Of a stretch of 64,000 nucleotides of DNA, positions 34,901-46,651 are shown piece after piece; within the stretch, counting starts at the first letter, position 1, and every line of letters starts with the position of its first letter. The translations under genes and the position numbers were made by a program. The stretch is from Cordilura impudica (lineage: Eukaryota; Arthropoda; Insecta; Diptera; Scathophagidae). The notes under the pieces are model-generated. The model was given only the letters and a program-made list of their open reading frames with translations. It was not told the DNA's origin and did not search any database. The stretch is from NCBI GenBank assembly GCA_963682025.1, contig OY821517.1, positions 298,247,344 through 298,311,343 of the forward strand, read 5' to 3'.

Positions 34901-35401
34901 TTTATTTTTCTCTTACTAAAAACATCAAACTTTACGACTTTGATGTCAAACTTTACGACTCCGATGTTTTATGTTACCTATGTTTTGCGGTGTTGCCATA
35001 TCACATCGAAATTTAACTTATTGAACTGATACAGTCTTAATGCAACTTACTTTCTGAGTCGAGTTAACGATGTCCGTCCGTCCATTCGACTGTGTGTGTC
35101 TCCGTGTAAACCTTGTAATCAAGCAACAGATCGCTAGTATGAATATATTTTGCTGAAATTGGGTTTATAAACTTCTGTTGGCCATATGACGATCTGCATA
35201 TAAAGTGGTGCATATTTAGACCTAGTGCCAATACAAATGACGCCCAGGAGATCGACTTAAATTGATAATATAGATTGTGGTCAAATTTGGCTTTTGCATG
35301 TTTATAACTACCCATTAAAGAGTACTTAAAAAATTAACCCTATAGGACAATTTTTAGTCATAATCCTCATATAAAGTTGCTTTCCGACCTTTTCTTAAAT
35401 A

Positions 35402-35899
35402 CGAGGGCGGATCAATAAGTCCGTGACTTTTGGAACTTCTGTCGTAGTTATATGAAATGCAACACTGCTTCCATCAAGTACCACCCGTTATAGACTGCTG
35501 TAAAATTTTGAGCAAGTTCCGTCATTTACTTTGCGTTTAACAGCTGTTCAAAACATGCAACCTCTGGACCTCGAATTGGTTCCTCATCCGCCATATTCTC
35601 CGGTATTTAGCCCCCAGTGACTATTTCCTATTTCCAAACCTAAATAAATGGCTCGGTGGAAAGAGATTTAGCTCCAACGATGAAATTATTGATCAAACAA
35701 ATGCCTATTTTATGGACCTCGAAAAATCCTATTTTTTGGAAGGGCTACAAAAATTGGAGAAACGTTGGACTAAGTGTATTGAGCTAAAAGGAGATTATGT
35801 TGAAAAATATTTTTTATTTTTTTTTTTTTTGCAAAAAAAAAAAAAAAAAAAAAAACTGTGTTTCATTCTAAAAGTTACGGACTTATTGGTCCGCCTTCG
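35402..35899 (+). mobile_element. Internally deleted mariner (same lineage as 23616-24762)
   Basis: The ends CGAGGGCGGATCAATAAGTC and GGACTTATTGGTCCGCCTTCG are inverted repeats flanked by TA (35400-35401 and 35900-35901). The 5' untranslated region is kept to about 35565, then the sequence jumps to the third catalytic region (LELVPHPPYSPV) and the C-terminus (KLEKRWTKCIELKGDYVEK at 35750-35810). About 650 bp covering the HTH domains and the first two Asp residues are missing. The C-terminal frame has shifts and stops, so this is a non-autonomous derivative. Confidence 0.85.
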
Positions 35900-35929
35900 T
35901 ACATCAAAAAACAACTATTGCATAAATCT

Positions 35930-37205
35930 AACGTTTTTTTTTCAACTAGTGCTTATTTCGTGAATGGTAACACTTAGCTCATGTCTGATTTGACAGATAA
36001 TTAGTTTTATCCTTCCGCTGAACGAATATGGCTGTGTATACGCTTGTACAACGCTGGGAAATATTGCGACATTACATTGAAAATCATGGTAATATTGCAA
36101 AATGTGTGCGAAAATTGCGTACGGATTTTGGAAGAAGAGAAGCACCGTCAGCTCCGTATGTTCGTTATCTTGTAAAAAAAGTGAAAGAAACTGGCATCCT
36201 CATCGATAAACCAAAGCGTGAAAAGCCAAAAACAGTGCGTACACCCGAGAGTATTGCTGCTGTTGCAGAAAGTCTGCGTGAAGCGCCATCAACATCAATT
36301 CACCGTCTTCTCAAGAATTGAACATTTCGGAGGCATCATTGAGACGAATATTGCATAAATACCTTGGCATGACGCCATACAAAGTCCAATTGGTTCAGGA
36401 GTTGAAGCCAACTGACCATCCAATGCGTTTTCGCTTCGCTAAGTGGGCCTGCGATCGACTTACAGAAGATCCCGATTTTGCCAAAAAAAATCATCTTTTC
36501 AGATGAAGCTCATTTTGATCTTGGCGGGTATGTAAACAAGCAAAATTGTCGCATTTGGGGCACAGAAAACCCGCACGCATACATTGAAAAGCCGATACAC
36601 CCCAAAACGAGTCACTGTTTGGTGCGGATTTTGGTCTAGAGGCATAATTGGGCCATTTTTCTTCAAAAATGAGCAAGGAGTGGCCGTTACAGTCAATGGC
36701 GATCGTTATCGCGCCATGTTGAACGAATTTTTGTTCACAAAAATTGAAGAGGATTATATTGGCAACATTTGGTTTCAACAGGACGGCGCTACCACCAGCT
36801 GAAGCTACACTCGATGTTTTGCGCCCGGTTTTTGAAGATCGCATTATCAGCCGCAGAGCTGATGTCGTTTGGCCACCTCGGAGCTGCGATTTGACACTGT
36901 TGGACTATTATTTGTGGGGTGCCCTCAAAGATAACTGCTACGCCAACAAACCAGAGACAATTGACGCTTTAAAGGACAATATTCATGAAGCCATTGGTGA
37001 AATACAGCTACACACAATCGATAATGTGCTTAAAAATTGGACCGATCGTGTAGGCTACTGCATGGCCAGCCGAGGCAGCCATTTGAATGAAATTATTTTC
37101 CATTATTAACCGAAGGATTGTAGTTTCAAATAAAAAAAGAAATTTGAGATAATACTCAGTAGCGTTTAATAGCGTTTCAAAAAAAAAAAAAAAAAGTTAT
37201 TTGGT
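35930..37205 (+). mobile_element. Tc1/mariner-superfamily element, DD41D (rosa-like) type
   Basis: The element carries a single transposase gene (36028-37109) and ends on the right with GTTATTTGGTGGACC at about 37205 after an A-run. The left end is unclear: CTAACGTTTTTTTTT near 35930 is a weak match to the inverted right end. It lies inside a HINE-A copy, in the first of two tandem duplicates of that DNA. Assignment to the DD41D group follows from the spacing of acidic residues in its transposase and is tentative. Confidence 0.65.
36028..37109 (+). pseudogene. DD41D-type mariner-like transposase, frameshifted
   Basis: The start MAVYTLVQRWEILRHYIENH is at 36028, with an N-terminal HTH (GNIAKCVRKLRTDFGRR) and a linker rich in KPKREKPKTVRTPES. 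A stop at 36319 and a shift lead into SEASLRRILHKYLGMTPYKV, and a shift follows at about 36505 just after DFAKKNHLF (intact families have the first catalytic Asp in the next few residues, read as SDEAHFDLGGY here). RVTVWCGFWSRGIIGPFFF and NIWFQQDGAT carry the second Asp near 36782. A small deletion destroys the usual His-Thr after it. The end reads VWPPRSCDLTLLDYYLWGAL and CMASRGSHLNEIIFHY. Thirty-six residues separate the second Asp from the CDL Asp and 41 from the LDY Asp. Confidence 0.78.
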
Positions 37206-37209
37206 GGAC

Positions 37210-37470
37210 CCTTTATATGTTTTTGAGTAAAATAAGTGAATTTATTAAACATTGTCATGGTTGGGGCACTTTTCGACCTAACCCCCTTATAAAATGCTTC
37301 CGATTGAACTTATTGATCCGCCCTCGTACATCAAAAAACAACTATTGCATAAATCTTTCTCAAATCTGGATTGTATATGTTTTTGAGTAAATGAAGTGAA
37401 TTTATTAAACATTGTCATCGTCGGTCCATTTTCTGATCTAGCCCCCTTATAAAATGCTTCCGATATGAAC
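37210..37470 (+). repeat. Local tandem duplication of HINE-A/mariner-end DNA
   Basis: TATGTTTTTGAGTAAA...GCTTCCGAT at 37216-37301 is repeated at 37377-37465, and between them ACTTATTGATCCGCCCTCGT, ACATCAAAAAACAACTATTG and CATAAATCT (37311-37360) repeat 35881-35929. The repeated block therefore spans the right end of the deleted mariner plus adjoining HINE-A sequence, and the DD41D element lies in the first copy. Confidence 0.7.
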
Positions 37471-37659
37471 TTTTTGATATATGCAGGCTACAAATTTATA
37501 ACAGTGTCATTTGAATTTGGTTTAAGCTTATTTTTCTATTTAGTTATGATCTAAGCAAATATGGACCTTTTCACGAAAATCCAGGTATAGGGTATCCTTT
37601 AGTCGGTCTAGACCTACCATAATTTTCTTATTTGTTCCTTTTGATTTCAACACTTACAC

Positions 37660-37910
37660 GCTATAATCAATGAGTAGTATCCTAGCGCATCCCAAAAAGC
37701 TGACGCCATCGATCTTGCCTGCATATAGAAATGTTTTTGCCTTCCCTGGATGCGATTCTCCCCTTTCCGTCCACTGTTTTAGCTGTTCCTTCGTCTCAAG
37801 TGTGAAGTAATGGATTCATTAAATTCATCTATGGTTAGGAATCGTAACATCGCTAAACACTTGATTGAAATTTTCAGTCAATGTGCCATCTATAGTACTT
37901 TGTAATTACG
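37660..37910 (-). pseudogene. mariner transposase core relic
   Basis: On the minus strand, 37830-37670 reads without shift IHYFTLETKEQLKQWTERG, ESHPGKAKTFLYAGKIDGV and SFLGCARILLIDY. This is the segment after the first catalytic Asp in mariners (compare YNTPETKQQSKQW in the copy at 24 kb). Upstream (37910-37830) is a decayed LTENFNQVFSDVTI with stops. No ends and no other domains are visible. Confidence 0.7.
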
Positions 37911-40789
37911 CGCTTTCAATCGCTTTCAGTGGATTTTATTAATAATTTCTGGCGTGGCCACCATCTTAATTTGAACTCTGCCACAAAATATTTTTTTATT
38001 GTACTCCGCCAGAGTTGAATTTCAATCGGTTTTGATATTGGCTGGACTGAAAGTATTGAATGACATAACGGTGAAAGTATTATACAAATATTTAATAATC
38101 TCTATTTACACATAAGTTGCATAATATGCGTATAGAAAGAATTCTATTGTCATTTCTAAAAATATTTTGTCTCAGAGACTACAACAAAGAATTGTTATAT
38201 TTTAATCCAATTACACAATAAAAAACTTTTGACACCAATAAAAAATAAAATACAAACGCTAATGTAGTGTAATCCCACAAATGGTGATTCTTTTTCAATA
38301 TCATCGTAAAAGTTCACCTTTTTAACTAGTTTAAGCTGATTATAAACGTCACTTGAAAAAAAAAAACAACAAAAAAAAATTAAATAAAAATCAGTTTTCA
38401 TAAAATTATCACGATTTCAAATGTACTACAATTTTAAACAACTTGTTCCGGCTTAAAAGTGAATTAAAGAAAAAACACACAAAACTACAACTTAATTTTG
38501 TTAAAAAAAAAGATATTTCCTCATTCAAAATTAAATAAACAATATAATTATTGGTTTAATGTCACAATATTTTTATGCTTAATAAATGAATGACCCCTTC
38601 CTTGTTCAAATTCTAGAACTGTTTGTTTTCTCATTCAAGTCTGTTTTGTTGGTTCTACTTGACTGAAAATAAGCAAACTTTTGTTGCAATGCCTGTTGTT
38701 GTTAGCAAACATTGTCGTCAACATTAGTAGTTAATTTAACGCAATTTCTTGTGCACTATAAATACAGAAAAGTACAGTAAGCAACTCTTCTTTACATATT
38801 CGTAGTTCTTCACAGAAGATAATAAAGATTCTTGTCTAAAATGAATATTTTGTAACTGACAATCATCAGAGCGTAACCATGTCTGCCTTTTTCCATTTTG
38901 TTTTTAACTTTAATTCTTGACTTTTTGTCGTTCAATTTATTATTGTTTGTATTTACAGTATGAGTATGTAGTCAAAGGTTAACAATTTGTTGAAGACTTT
39001 GTTAAACATTAAAATTTCGTATTTCTTTGACTTGACTTTTTTTTTTTTTTTTTTTGTTGATGATTTTGAATAAAGAAAATCCATTAAATTCAACCCTACA
39101 ACTTTGTTTTGAAGTTATTTTTTCATCACAAATGTTTTAAGATAAACTGAAGCATAGTTCCGGTATTTGTTATTTCTGTTAACAAAAGTTAAGAGCTTAA
39201 TGTTGTAAAGACACATTTGCGACACACCCTGTGATGTGTAATTATCTACATCATTTATTTTCTTTAGAATTTGCTAAGTTGTTGCACTATTTGACAAGTG
39301 AAACTATTGAATGTTTTCAAAAATCCACAAAAATCCATCGTATGGGAACTTCTTTTTATATAAGCAACGGGTCGGCTGTACACCCTTTGAATTTGTTACG
39401 CATTTATACAACTGTTATACCTTACTCTACCAAGAAATATTAAAAGAATTGAACATCTGGCTTCTATAGTCGATGTTGTCATTTTATATTAATGATTGTA
39501 GATCGCCCTATTGAAAGCCTAGCTCCTAAGTATCTTGAATATATTAAGATTATTGCGTAAAAATTATTTTAAAATAAGTTGTAACACTTTAACCTTTAGC
39601 CACCTAACGTCTTTTTTAGTCACTCTACCACCTAACGTCGCACTATGGGGAATTTTTCTGGAATCCGTGGAAAAAATCAAAAATTGATAAATTGAATGAC
39701 TCTAGTGGATATAGAACTAATTGTGGATCAAGAATCCGAAACCCGTTACAAAATCGAATAAAAATTACGGTTTATAGGGCCGCTCAAAGTTGATTAATTT
39801 CTTCAGTGTAAAAAAAAAAAAAAAAAACAAAAAAGTGAAAGTGAAAGAAATTACCAGTTTTACAATGTAATTATAGACAAACTGTAGAACCAATCATTAT
39901 GTTTTTGGTGTTTAAAAGGTACGTGCGAATCCAATCAAATAAAACAAAAATTGGATTTTTCCGAGTCTTAGTCAAAAATCACAGTTTTAAAAAAACACTA
40001 TATCTGGACCATTTTCCAACTTTGATAGAATAGAACTAAAAAAGTTTCGATTATTTTCGGAAGTTATTACTTCAGGGTTATTAGGTACTCATTGCTCTAC
40101 CGCATTCAATTCAAATTGGCTGCATATTCTTGCCTATTTGCATGTTATTACGATAAAAGTGCGGCAACCTTGAAATAAAAAATTTAGTCCAGGTGCACAG
40201 AAACAACATTCAGGCAAAAATTTAAAATTTTTTGTCGTGTTTTTTTTTTTAAATTGTTTATGGCTTTAGTTTTTAAATGAATCTCTGAAAACAAAGTGTG
40301 CTTAGATTTTAACACTATTGCTTTTGTTTTCGAATTCTGCATTATTGGTACATTCGATTTTCTTGTGCTCGGACGTGTTTTTTTATTTTGAAGAAAATAT
40401 TAAAAAGTGTTTTGACAAAAAATTTGCCAATATTTCATAGAGAAAAAAAAACGGACGTGTTTTTTTATTTTAAAGTGCTAAAAATATATTTCAAATAGAT
40501 TTCTCAAAAGAATTTTTGCCGACACTTAGAAGCTGAACCCAAGTATTTATTTAAACAAATTAAATTTGTTGCTGAGTAAAGGTAATAATAAGGAAATATC
40601 TGTGGTTTTCTGGAATTAACGCGTATGTCCATTTTTGTCAGTTTTGAATTAACGATGCCAAATATAATAACTTTTAACGCTCTTTACATGTGTTTAATTA
40701 AAAAAAAAAAAAAATATTGACCATTTCTGAGTTTTTTCTTTAAATAACGACGTTACTTAAATGTTTATTAAATTATTTTGCAGCACGAG
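37911..40789. other. Long spacer without recognised gene
   Basis: No gene, RNA or clear mobile element is recognised. Homopolymer runs occur near 38360, 39040 and 39810. A near-duplicate (CCACCTAACGTC at 39600 and 39629) precedes CACTATGGGG, which resembles a transposon end but has no partner that I can find. Confidence 0.45.
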
Positions 40790-40794
40790 CGACG

Positions 40795-43700
40795 CACAGT
40801 GGCGCCCGTAGAGCAAACGAGGTTGCAAAAATCAAAATTTTCATGTGCGCCGACGAAGTTTTGAATAAACCCTTGTTATAGGAAACTTTTCAACGATTTC
40901 AAATATGCTACTCTTAATAATATCACATTTTTAGTTTAGAAGATATAACCGTTCAAAGTTGACCGACTTTCGGTTTTCAAAAAAACGCACAATTTTTAGT
41001 CAATTTGTTGCGATTTCAGGTGTAATATCACGAAAAATAGGTAACGAATCGCCTTATTTCTTGTTTGTATTGATTGATATATTAATTAAATGTATAATGA
41101 TAAAAAAAAAATTAACTGTTTGCTTTGTGTTTCTCCTGGTAAATCACTATTTAAAAACTATCCGTTTTTTCACTATTTTTCAACTTTGACGGAAAATAAA
41201 AAAAAATCTATATTTTTCTATATTTCCCATATTTGCAAAACATGTTCTTTGATTATTTCTTTACATAATTCAAAAGGTTTTATCTGCCCGTACGTGCCCG
41301 TTTGGCTTCTAGAGGTAAAAAAGGTTAAAAAGACATGGTTGCAGAAATTGTATGGCGTGCATCCCTTACATCTTTTGACTGACAGTAGTTTGATCTAATA
41401 GTTTGAAAATTACATTTTAAGTCGGTTGTCTACCTGTGAGCCTCTGCCAAAGTCTACTCCCAATATTCTGTTACAGACACAGGATGCACAAAAAACTACT
41501 CATTGAAATTTGCAGGTACGCACCTCACTTAAAAATTACTTTGGAGTACAAATGGTCAAGAACAATATTGACTTATGGTCCCTCCAGGTAGGCACAAATC
41601 TTATTTAGACACGAGCATAATATCAAAATTGCATAATTCAGCCTAAATCCATATGTATGCAGGGAACAGGTAAATTTTTAGGCATGGTAGTATAAGCCTA
41701 TATATTGCAAAATAAGCATAATGCCTGGATTAGTCTACGACTGAAAGTTGGCGCAACAAGTACTGAAACCATGGCGTTAAACAATTTAAAATTATTTGAA
41801 CTGTTTAGAAGGTCAATCACACCAAAGTTTTTCACGGAAGCTGCTTTAGAAGAACTTGATAGCTTATACGGAAATATTGAGAGAAGCGAAATTATAAAAA
41901 ATAATTTTTATCTGATATATGCAAATATTAAGGCAAAATGGGTGAAATCTAATCGAACCATTCACAACTTCAACTCCAAATACGAGGACTGGCTTAATGA
42001 GGACACCATCCTGGATATATTCGCAGTAGATAAACCCATCACATCAACCAGAGGAGCAAAAGGAAGGCCAAAAAAAAGTATTAAGGAGTGTTCAATTTTC
42101 ACAATAAAGAGGAAACTTGCCGATGCCACCAATGACTTGACCACGAAGCATTTATCGGACGCGCGATCTATTAAATATACAAAGGATAGTGAAAGAGTTA
42201 GGTCGCAGAATACAAAATCTGTTGCTGATGCAAGCCCACTGCGACTAAAAAGGATTAAGGAAAGCATTCACACGCCCGCAAATGCACACATTAAAAAGTA
42301 TGGTTCCGAAGAAGCCTTGGCCTTGTTTATGGACTTACAACTTTCCAAAATACTACGGGCATCCTTGATGCGACACGGGGCTGACGTTTTACCAGGATAC
42401 AAGCATATTACGCAAGCCAAAATAAATTCACGCACTGCATACGGAGTTTACGGAAGTCTCTGTGAAAGCCAATCTGCAGGATCTCATGGGCCATACAGCA
42501 AAACGGTTGTTGGAGAGTCTTCCTGAAAATGAGATGAAAATTCTTCCTGAGAAACTGACATTGATCAGCAAATGGGGCTGCGATGGATCACCCGGACAAA
42601 GCGTTTATAAGCAAAGGATATCTTCCGATGACGCTACAATATCGGACGGAAATATGTTTATGGCATCTGTTGTTCCTTTGCATCTAAAATCTGATGTTTC
42701 CCTACACTGGAAAAATCCACGTCCGTCATCAGTGCATTATTGCCGACCAATAATGTTTCAGTTTGCAAGGGAATCGGCAGAACTCATAAGGACCACGGTG
42801 AAGGACATTGAAGAACAAATAAGCAAGATTAAGCCTACAAAGCTGCAAATTGGAGAAGGAAAATATATTGAATGCAATTACGAGTTCCACCTGACCATGG
42901 TTGACGGAAAAGTCGTAAACGAACACAACCTCAACATTGTCATGCCCGATTTGCAAAAAGAGTCAGAAGAACTTTGGTAATTTAAACGATTCTACAAACG
43001 AGGAGAATTACGAATATGGAATGTCACCATTGCACGCAAGGATAAGGTGTATGGAGTTCTTGCTAAAACTGGCGTATACCCTACCACAAGAGGAGGAAAA
43101 CTTCGATGAAAATACATCAATAAAGGATAAGGAAAAGATCAGAAAGAAGCAAATGCAGGATGCTTTTTTTAAACAAGTTGGACTAAAAGTAGACTGTCCC
43201 AAGCACGGATACGGTAACTCAAACGATGGAAACACTTCTAGGAGATTTTTTGAAAATGATGAGGCAGTAACTAGAAGCACTGGAATTGACAATAAAATCG
43301 TGGAAAGATTGGGAACGATCTTGAATGTTTTAAACTGCAAAGAAGAAGTTGGCACAGAAGAAGTTGACCCCGACCGTTCATAAAATATTGGCGCATGGCA
43401 AATATATAATTGAGTACCAGTCTTTGCCAATTGGAGAGCTTTCTGAAGAAGCACAGGAGTCTCTTAACAAATTTTATAAAAAATATAGATTGCAGAACAC
43501 ATTCAAAGCATCAAGGGTAAGGCAAAATGAGGACCTCTTCAACATGTTGGCAGCATATTCCGATCCACTTATTTCTTCCCTGCGGCATGTGAAGTCACGA
43601 ATAGAGTTAGAAAATAATTATAGTTTAGAAACGATTAGTCTTTTGGATATACCTTCTCTTACGAATTGTGATGAATATTTTACAGAAAATTGAAAAAATA

Positions 43701-44012
43701 AATTTTAAAAAGAATTAATTTTTTTTTAATTTGTTGGGTAATAATATAAAACATAAAAACCCTAAAGAAAAAAAATAAAAACATTCTAAAAATGTAAAAA
43801 TAATTTTTTTTAGTTACCATAAAATTGATTTTTCTACAAATTTTAACTTTGATAACCCATAAGTAGGCCCCTACAAAGCGTAGCACCCTTTCCAAACGCT
43901 CATTTCATAGGCTGAACAGTTATCTATCATATGCTGTTTAAACTGTTCAATTATGTTATTCGGTTCAAAAGATATGGTTTTTGCAAGGAAAAACTCAAAT
44001 TGCGCCACTGTG
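40795..44012 (+). mobile_element. Transib element, copy 2 (family A), both ends and 5-bp TSD
   Basis: The left end is CACAGTGGCGCCCG at 40795 and the right end is GCGCCACTGTG ending 44012; CGACG flanks both (40790-40794 and 44013-44017). Each end has a heptamer CACAGTG and a nonamer-like block: GCAAAAATC after a 23-bp spacer on the left, GCAAAAACC after a 21-bp spacer on the right. This layout parallels the V(D)J signal, as known for Transib. Total length is 3218 bp. It contains a frameshifted transposase gene (41771-43693), a ~975-bp 5' leader and a ~320-bp 3' tail shared with copy 1. Confidence 0.92.
41771..43693 (+). pseudogene. Transib transposase, several frame breaks
   Basis: The likely start is ATG at 41771 (context ACCATGG; MALNNLKLFELFRRS), although an in-frame ATG exists at 41705. 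The frame is continuous to about 42440, shifts to 42462-42980, shifts again to about 43340, and finishes at 43349-43693. Motifs match copy 1: KWGCDGS with the first catalytic Asp near 42580, CRPIMFQFARES, MSCPICKKSQKNF near 42940, and LSEEAQES near 43450. Compared with copy 1, this copy retains the segment STGIDNKIVERL that copy 1 deleted, but has lost about 70 bp near 43345 (YGEYASKTASLLAEMYP in copy 1). It also lacks about 12 bp near 42350 and 10 bp near 42925. Not functional as it stands. Confidence 0.85.
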
Positions 44013-44017
44013 CGACG

Positions 44018-44640
44018 TATGTCAACCTACGTTTGATCGCTGACAAATTATTATCTCAGAAAACGACACATAGCGACATACGTTGTTATTAATGAAAAAA
44101 AATGCAAAATAATTTTGGATTATTTTTCAGTTTATAACCACTTATAAAAACTTTTGTGTTTATTTCTGTTATTTTTTGTCACTATTATTCTTGATACGTT
44201 TTTTATATTCTCATCCCAAGTCCCGTTAACTTTTTGTTGACGAACAAAAAAAATCAATTTTTCAAGCAACAACAGCTTATGTCTACATGGGTGGTTGCAT
44301 TGGTAGTTTTCTTTCTCAAAAATACGACGTTTGTCGACATAAGTTGTTTTGTCTGCACACACTTTAAAGTGTTATTTACATATTGTTTTTTTCGTCCTTC
44401 TCTAGGATCTATTCCTCTGAAGATTTTTGACTCAAAATTTTATATAAAGTATTTATTGCCCATATCTACAGGACTGTTAAATCAAAAGCTCTAAAAACTT
44501 TATATCGAGCCCATAATTTCAAATATAACGTTTTTCTAGAAAACCACAGATATATGCATTTAAGTCGCATAAAATAGTGTATTTTGTATTATGATTTACA
44601 GCTTTTTTGGTTTAGTGGACCAACAGAACGTGCATAATAT
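44018..44640. other. Spacer between two Transib elements
   Basis: Unique-looking AT-rich DNA with an inverted pair ACGACACATAGCGACATACG and CGACGTTTGTCGACATAAG (44060 and 44326). No gene recognised. Confidence 0.4.
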
Positions 44641-45862
44641 CGCTACAAAATTCTGCAATATTTTTTGAGAATGATGAAGTAACAGCCCAGATTACTGGTG
44701 TAAATAGAGACATTATAAGAAGATTCGCCATTATTTGAAATGTAATCAACTGCAAAGAAAAGGTTAACGGCACTAAGTTTGAAGAATATGCTGCAGAAGC
44801 AGCCCAGCCATTACGTCAAATCTATTCAACTAAAAAACTTACTCCCACGGTTCATAAGATTTTAGCTCATGGAAGACACTTAATTGAATACCAAGTCTTG
44901 TCAATCGGAGAGTTATCGGAAGAAGCTCAAGAATGTAGAAACAAGGATTATAAAAAAATTTAGATACGCGAATACATGCAAAATTTCCCGTATAAGACAA
45001 CATGGCGGCTTCTTCCGATCCATTAATTTCATCTCTGAGACACTTGAAATCGTAAAAGGATTTGGAGGAAATTAATTATAGTACCGAAATTAAAAGTTTA
45101 TTGGATATTACTTCAAATGATATCGATTATTTTGAGGAAAATTTGTAAACAAAAATATCTATTTTAACAAAATTAATATACAGTTAAATATAACTTTATT
45201 ATTTAATATATGAATAATTGTTATGTTAGTTTAAAAATTAATCAAAAGTGATTAATTTGGTAGTGAAAACGTGAAGACTTTCGGATTTAAACAATATGTA
45301 TTGTGAAATTATAAGTCCTTTGAGTGGTTAATTAAAAAAATTTCATTCTTTATAAAAAAAAAAAAAAAATCGGGAAAATAGGTCCAATAGTGTTCCGATT
45401 TCATTAAACTTTTTTTAAAAATATGATACAGAAATTAGCAAATTTGGCATCTTTTGTGGCATTTTAAGCAAATTTTGAAGAATATTTTTACGGAGACTAG
45501 GTCCGAACGTGGACCGATTTCAAAGATTTTCTATAGATCTCGTCACTGACCTAATAAACCCTTATGATTAAAATTTCAGCGCAATAGAATAACATTTGCT
45601 ACGTTCAGTGGCATTAAAACCAATGTTTAAGGAAAATTTGTATGGGGACTAGGTCCAAACATGGGCCGATTCCAGCAAATTTAAGTAGGGTTTTTGTTTG
45701 GATTAAAAACACTTTAAGTTCCAAATTTCAGCACATTATCTTTATATTTGCAACATGTAATATCAGCACTCATTTTAAAAGTAAGGAAGTCATCTAATCA
45801 TATCTTAATTAGTGTAAAAGTTATGATTTTTGCAACGAAAACAGTCAAAAGGCCCCACTGTG
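44641..45862 (+). mobile_element. Transib element, family B, 3' relic
   Basis: 44641 to about 45150 encodes a decayed transposase C-terminus: FFENDEVTAQITGVNRD, KLTPTVHKILAHGRHLIEYQ and IGELSEEAQECRNKDYKK, then frameshifts and stops. It is clearly related to, but diverged from, family A. The 3' end is CCCCACTGTG at 45862, with nonamer-like TGATTTTTGCA inside and CGTCG at 45863-45867 outside. The 5' half is missing. Bases 45250-45862 recur inverted at 5642-6330. The 63-codon frame at 44884-45075 is part of this decayed gene. Confidence 0.8.
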
Positions 45863-45867
45863 CGTCG

Positions 45868-46084
45868 GTCATGGTGACCCCTTACTTAATTTTAGTTCGT
45901 CAGGTATAAATATAATAATAAAACACACAAAAAAACCCCATCACATAACTATTTAGTACCTTTTATTTAATTAATGATAACAAACAAATGGACTTAACAC
46001 TAGTTTCATATTTCTATAACATTTTTTATTTATCGGTATACGAATGTACATGTACTTCAATATTAAATTGTTTTTGGCACCATC
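45868..46084. other. AT-rich spacer
   Basis: Short AT-rich stretch between the Transib-B end and a DINE-like end. Nothing recognised. Confidence 0.4.
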
Positions 46085-46165
46085 AGGGTCTTTATATAAT
46101 GAAAATATAAATTTTCCTAGAATTTGCACTCGAATTTCGAGGGCTGGAATCTGCTAGTTAAAATA
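46085..46165 (+). repeat. Helentron/DINE-like 3' end (HINE-B)
   Basis: It contains CCTAGAATTTGCACTCGAAT then TTCGAGGGCTGGAATCTGCT and AGTT, identical to the end of 8490-9172. The element upstream is truncated to a few tens of bases. Confidence 0.6.
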
Positions 46166-46391
46166 AAGGTGCAACATGTCAATAGTCAGAATTTTTGGCG
46201 ACATGGCATACACATTTTTTGGGAACAATCAACACAAATTCGATTTTTGCAATCAAAACAGATGTGTAATGTTTTACGTTTTCCAAATTTTTCTGCGTTG
46301 TCGGTCAGCGATGCACTGGATACTTGATTCATATTTAAAGCACGGCGGATAGTTGAAGTTCTCTGTGCAATTTAATCTGGTATGCACGGCG

Positions 46392-46640
46392 CACAGTGGC
46401 TGAAAATCGTTTTTCATTGACCAAAATTCTGCAACTTTTGAACCGATCAAAATATTTAAGTAATTTTTTTAATGGATAGATATTTAGTTCAGCTTGACTC
46501 AGTTTTAATTACATTAAAATTGATTGAGGATTTTAAGGAATTCTAGGTCAAAGTTGAACTTTTGATTTTTTTTAACTTTTAGAGTGAAATATGTATTTAT
46601 TATTTTTTTATTTATTAAAAAATTTAATATTTGAATTTTA
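46392..46640 (+). repeat. Possible solitary Transib-type terminus
   Basis: CACAGTGGCTGAAAATCG at 46392 is preceded by the GC-rich pentamer ACGGCG, as at the other Transib insertions, and followed after about 23 bp by ACCAAAATT. No opposite end and no transposase remain before the foldback element at 46652. Third family or chance; tentative. Confidence 0.4.
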
Positions 46641-46651
46641 GTAATAATTAT

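Larger units (their letters stand above)
35030..37640 (+). mobile_element. HINE-A element interrupted by two mariner-type insertions
   Basis: It starts with CTGAGTCGAGTTAACGATGT and CCGTCCGTCC at about 35072, proceeds through CCTTGTAATCAAGC and GACCTAGTGCC, and reaches GACCTTTTCTTAAA at 35399, where a deleted mariner enters. After it comes ACATCAAAAAACAACTATTG, then a DD41D-type element (about 35930-37205). The family's distal part follows (TTTTTGAGTAAA, GATCTAGCCCCCTTATAAA) and ends AGTCGGTCTAGACCTACCAT near 37610. Part of the distal region is duplicated in tandem. Confidence 0.68.

Noticed and set aside
39652..39700. CACTATGGGG preceded by CGTCG, resembling a Transib left end
   Set aside because: No partner end, no nonamer-like block at the right distance, and no Transib sequence follows.
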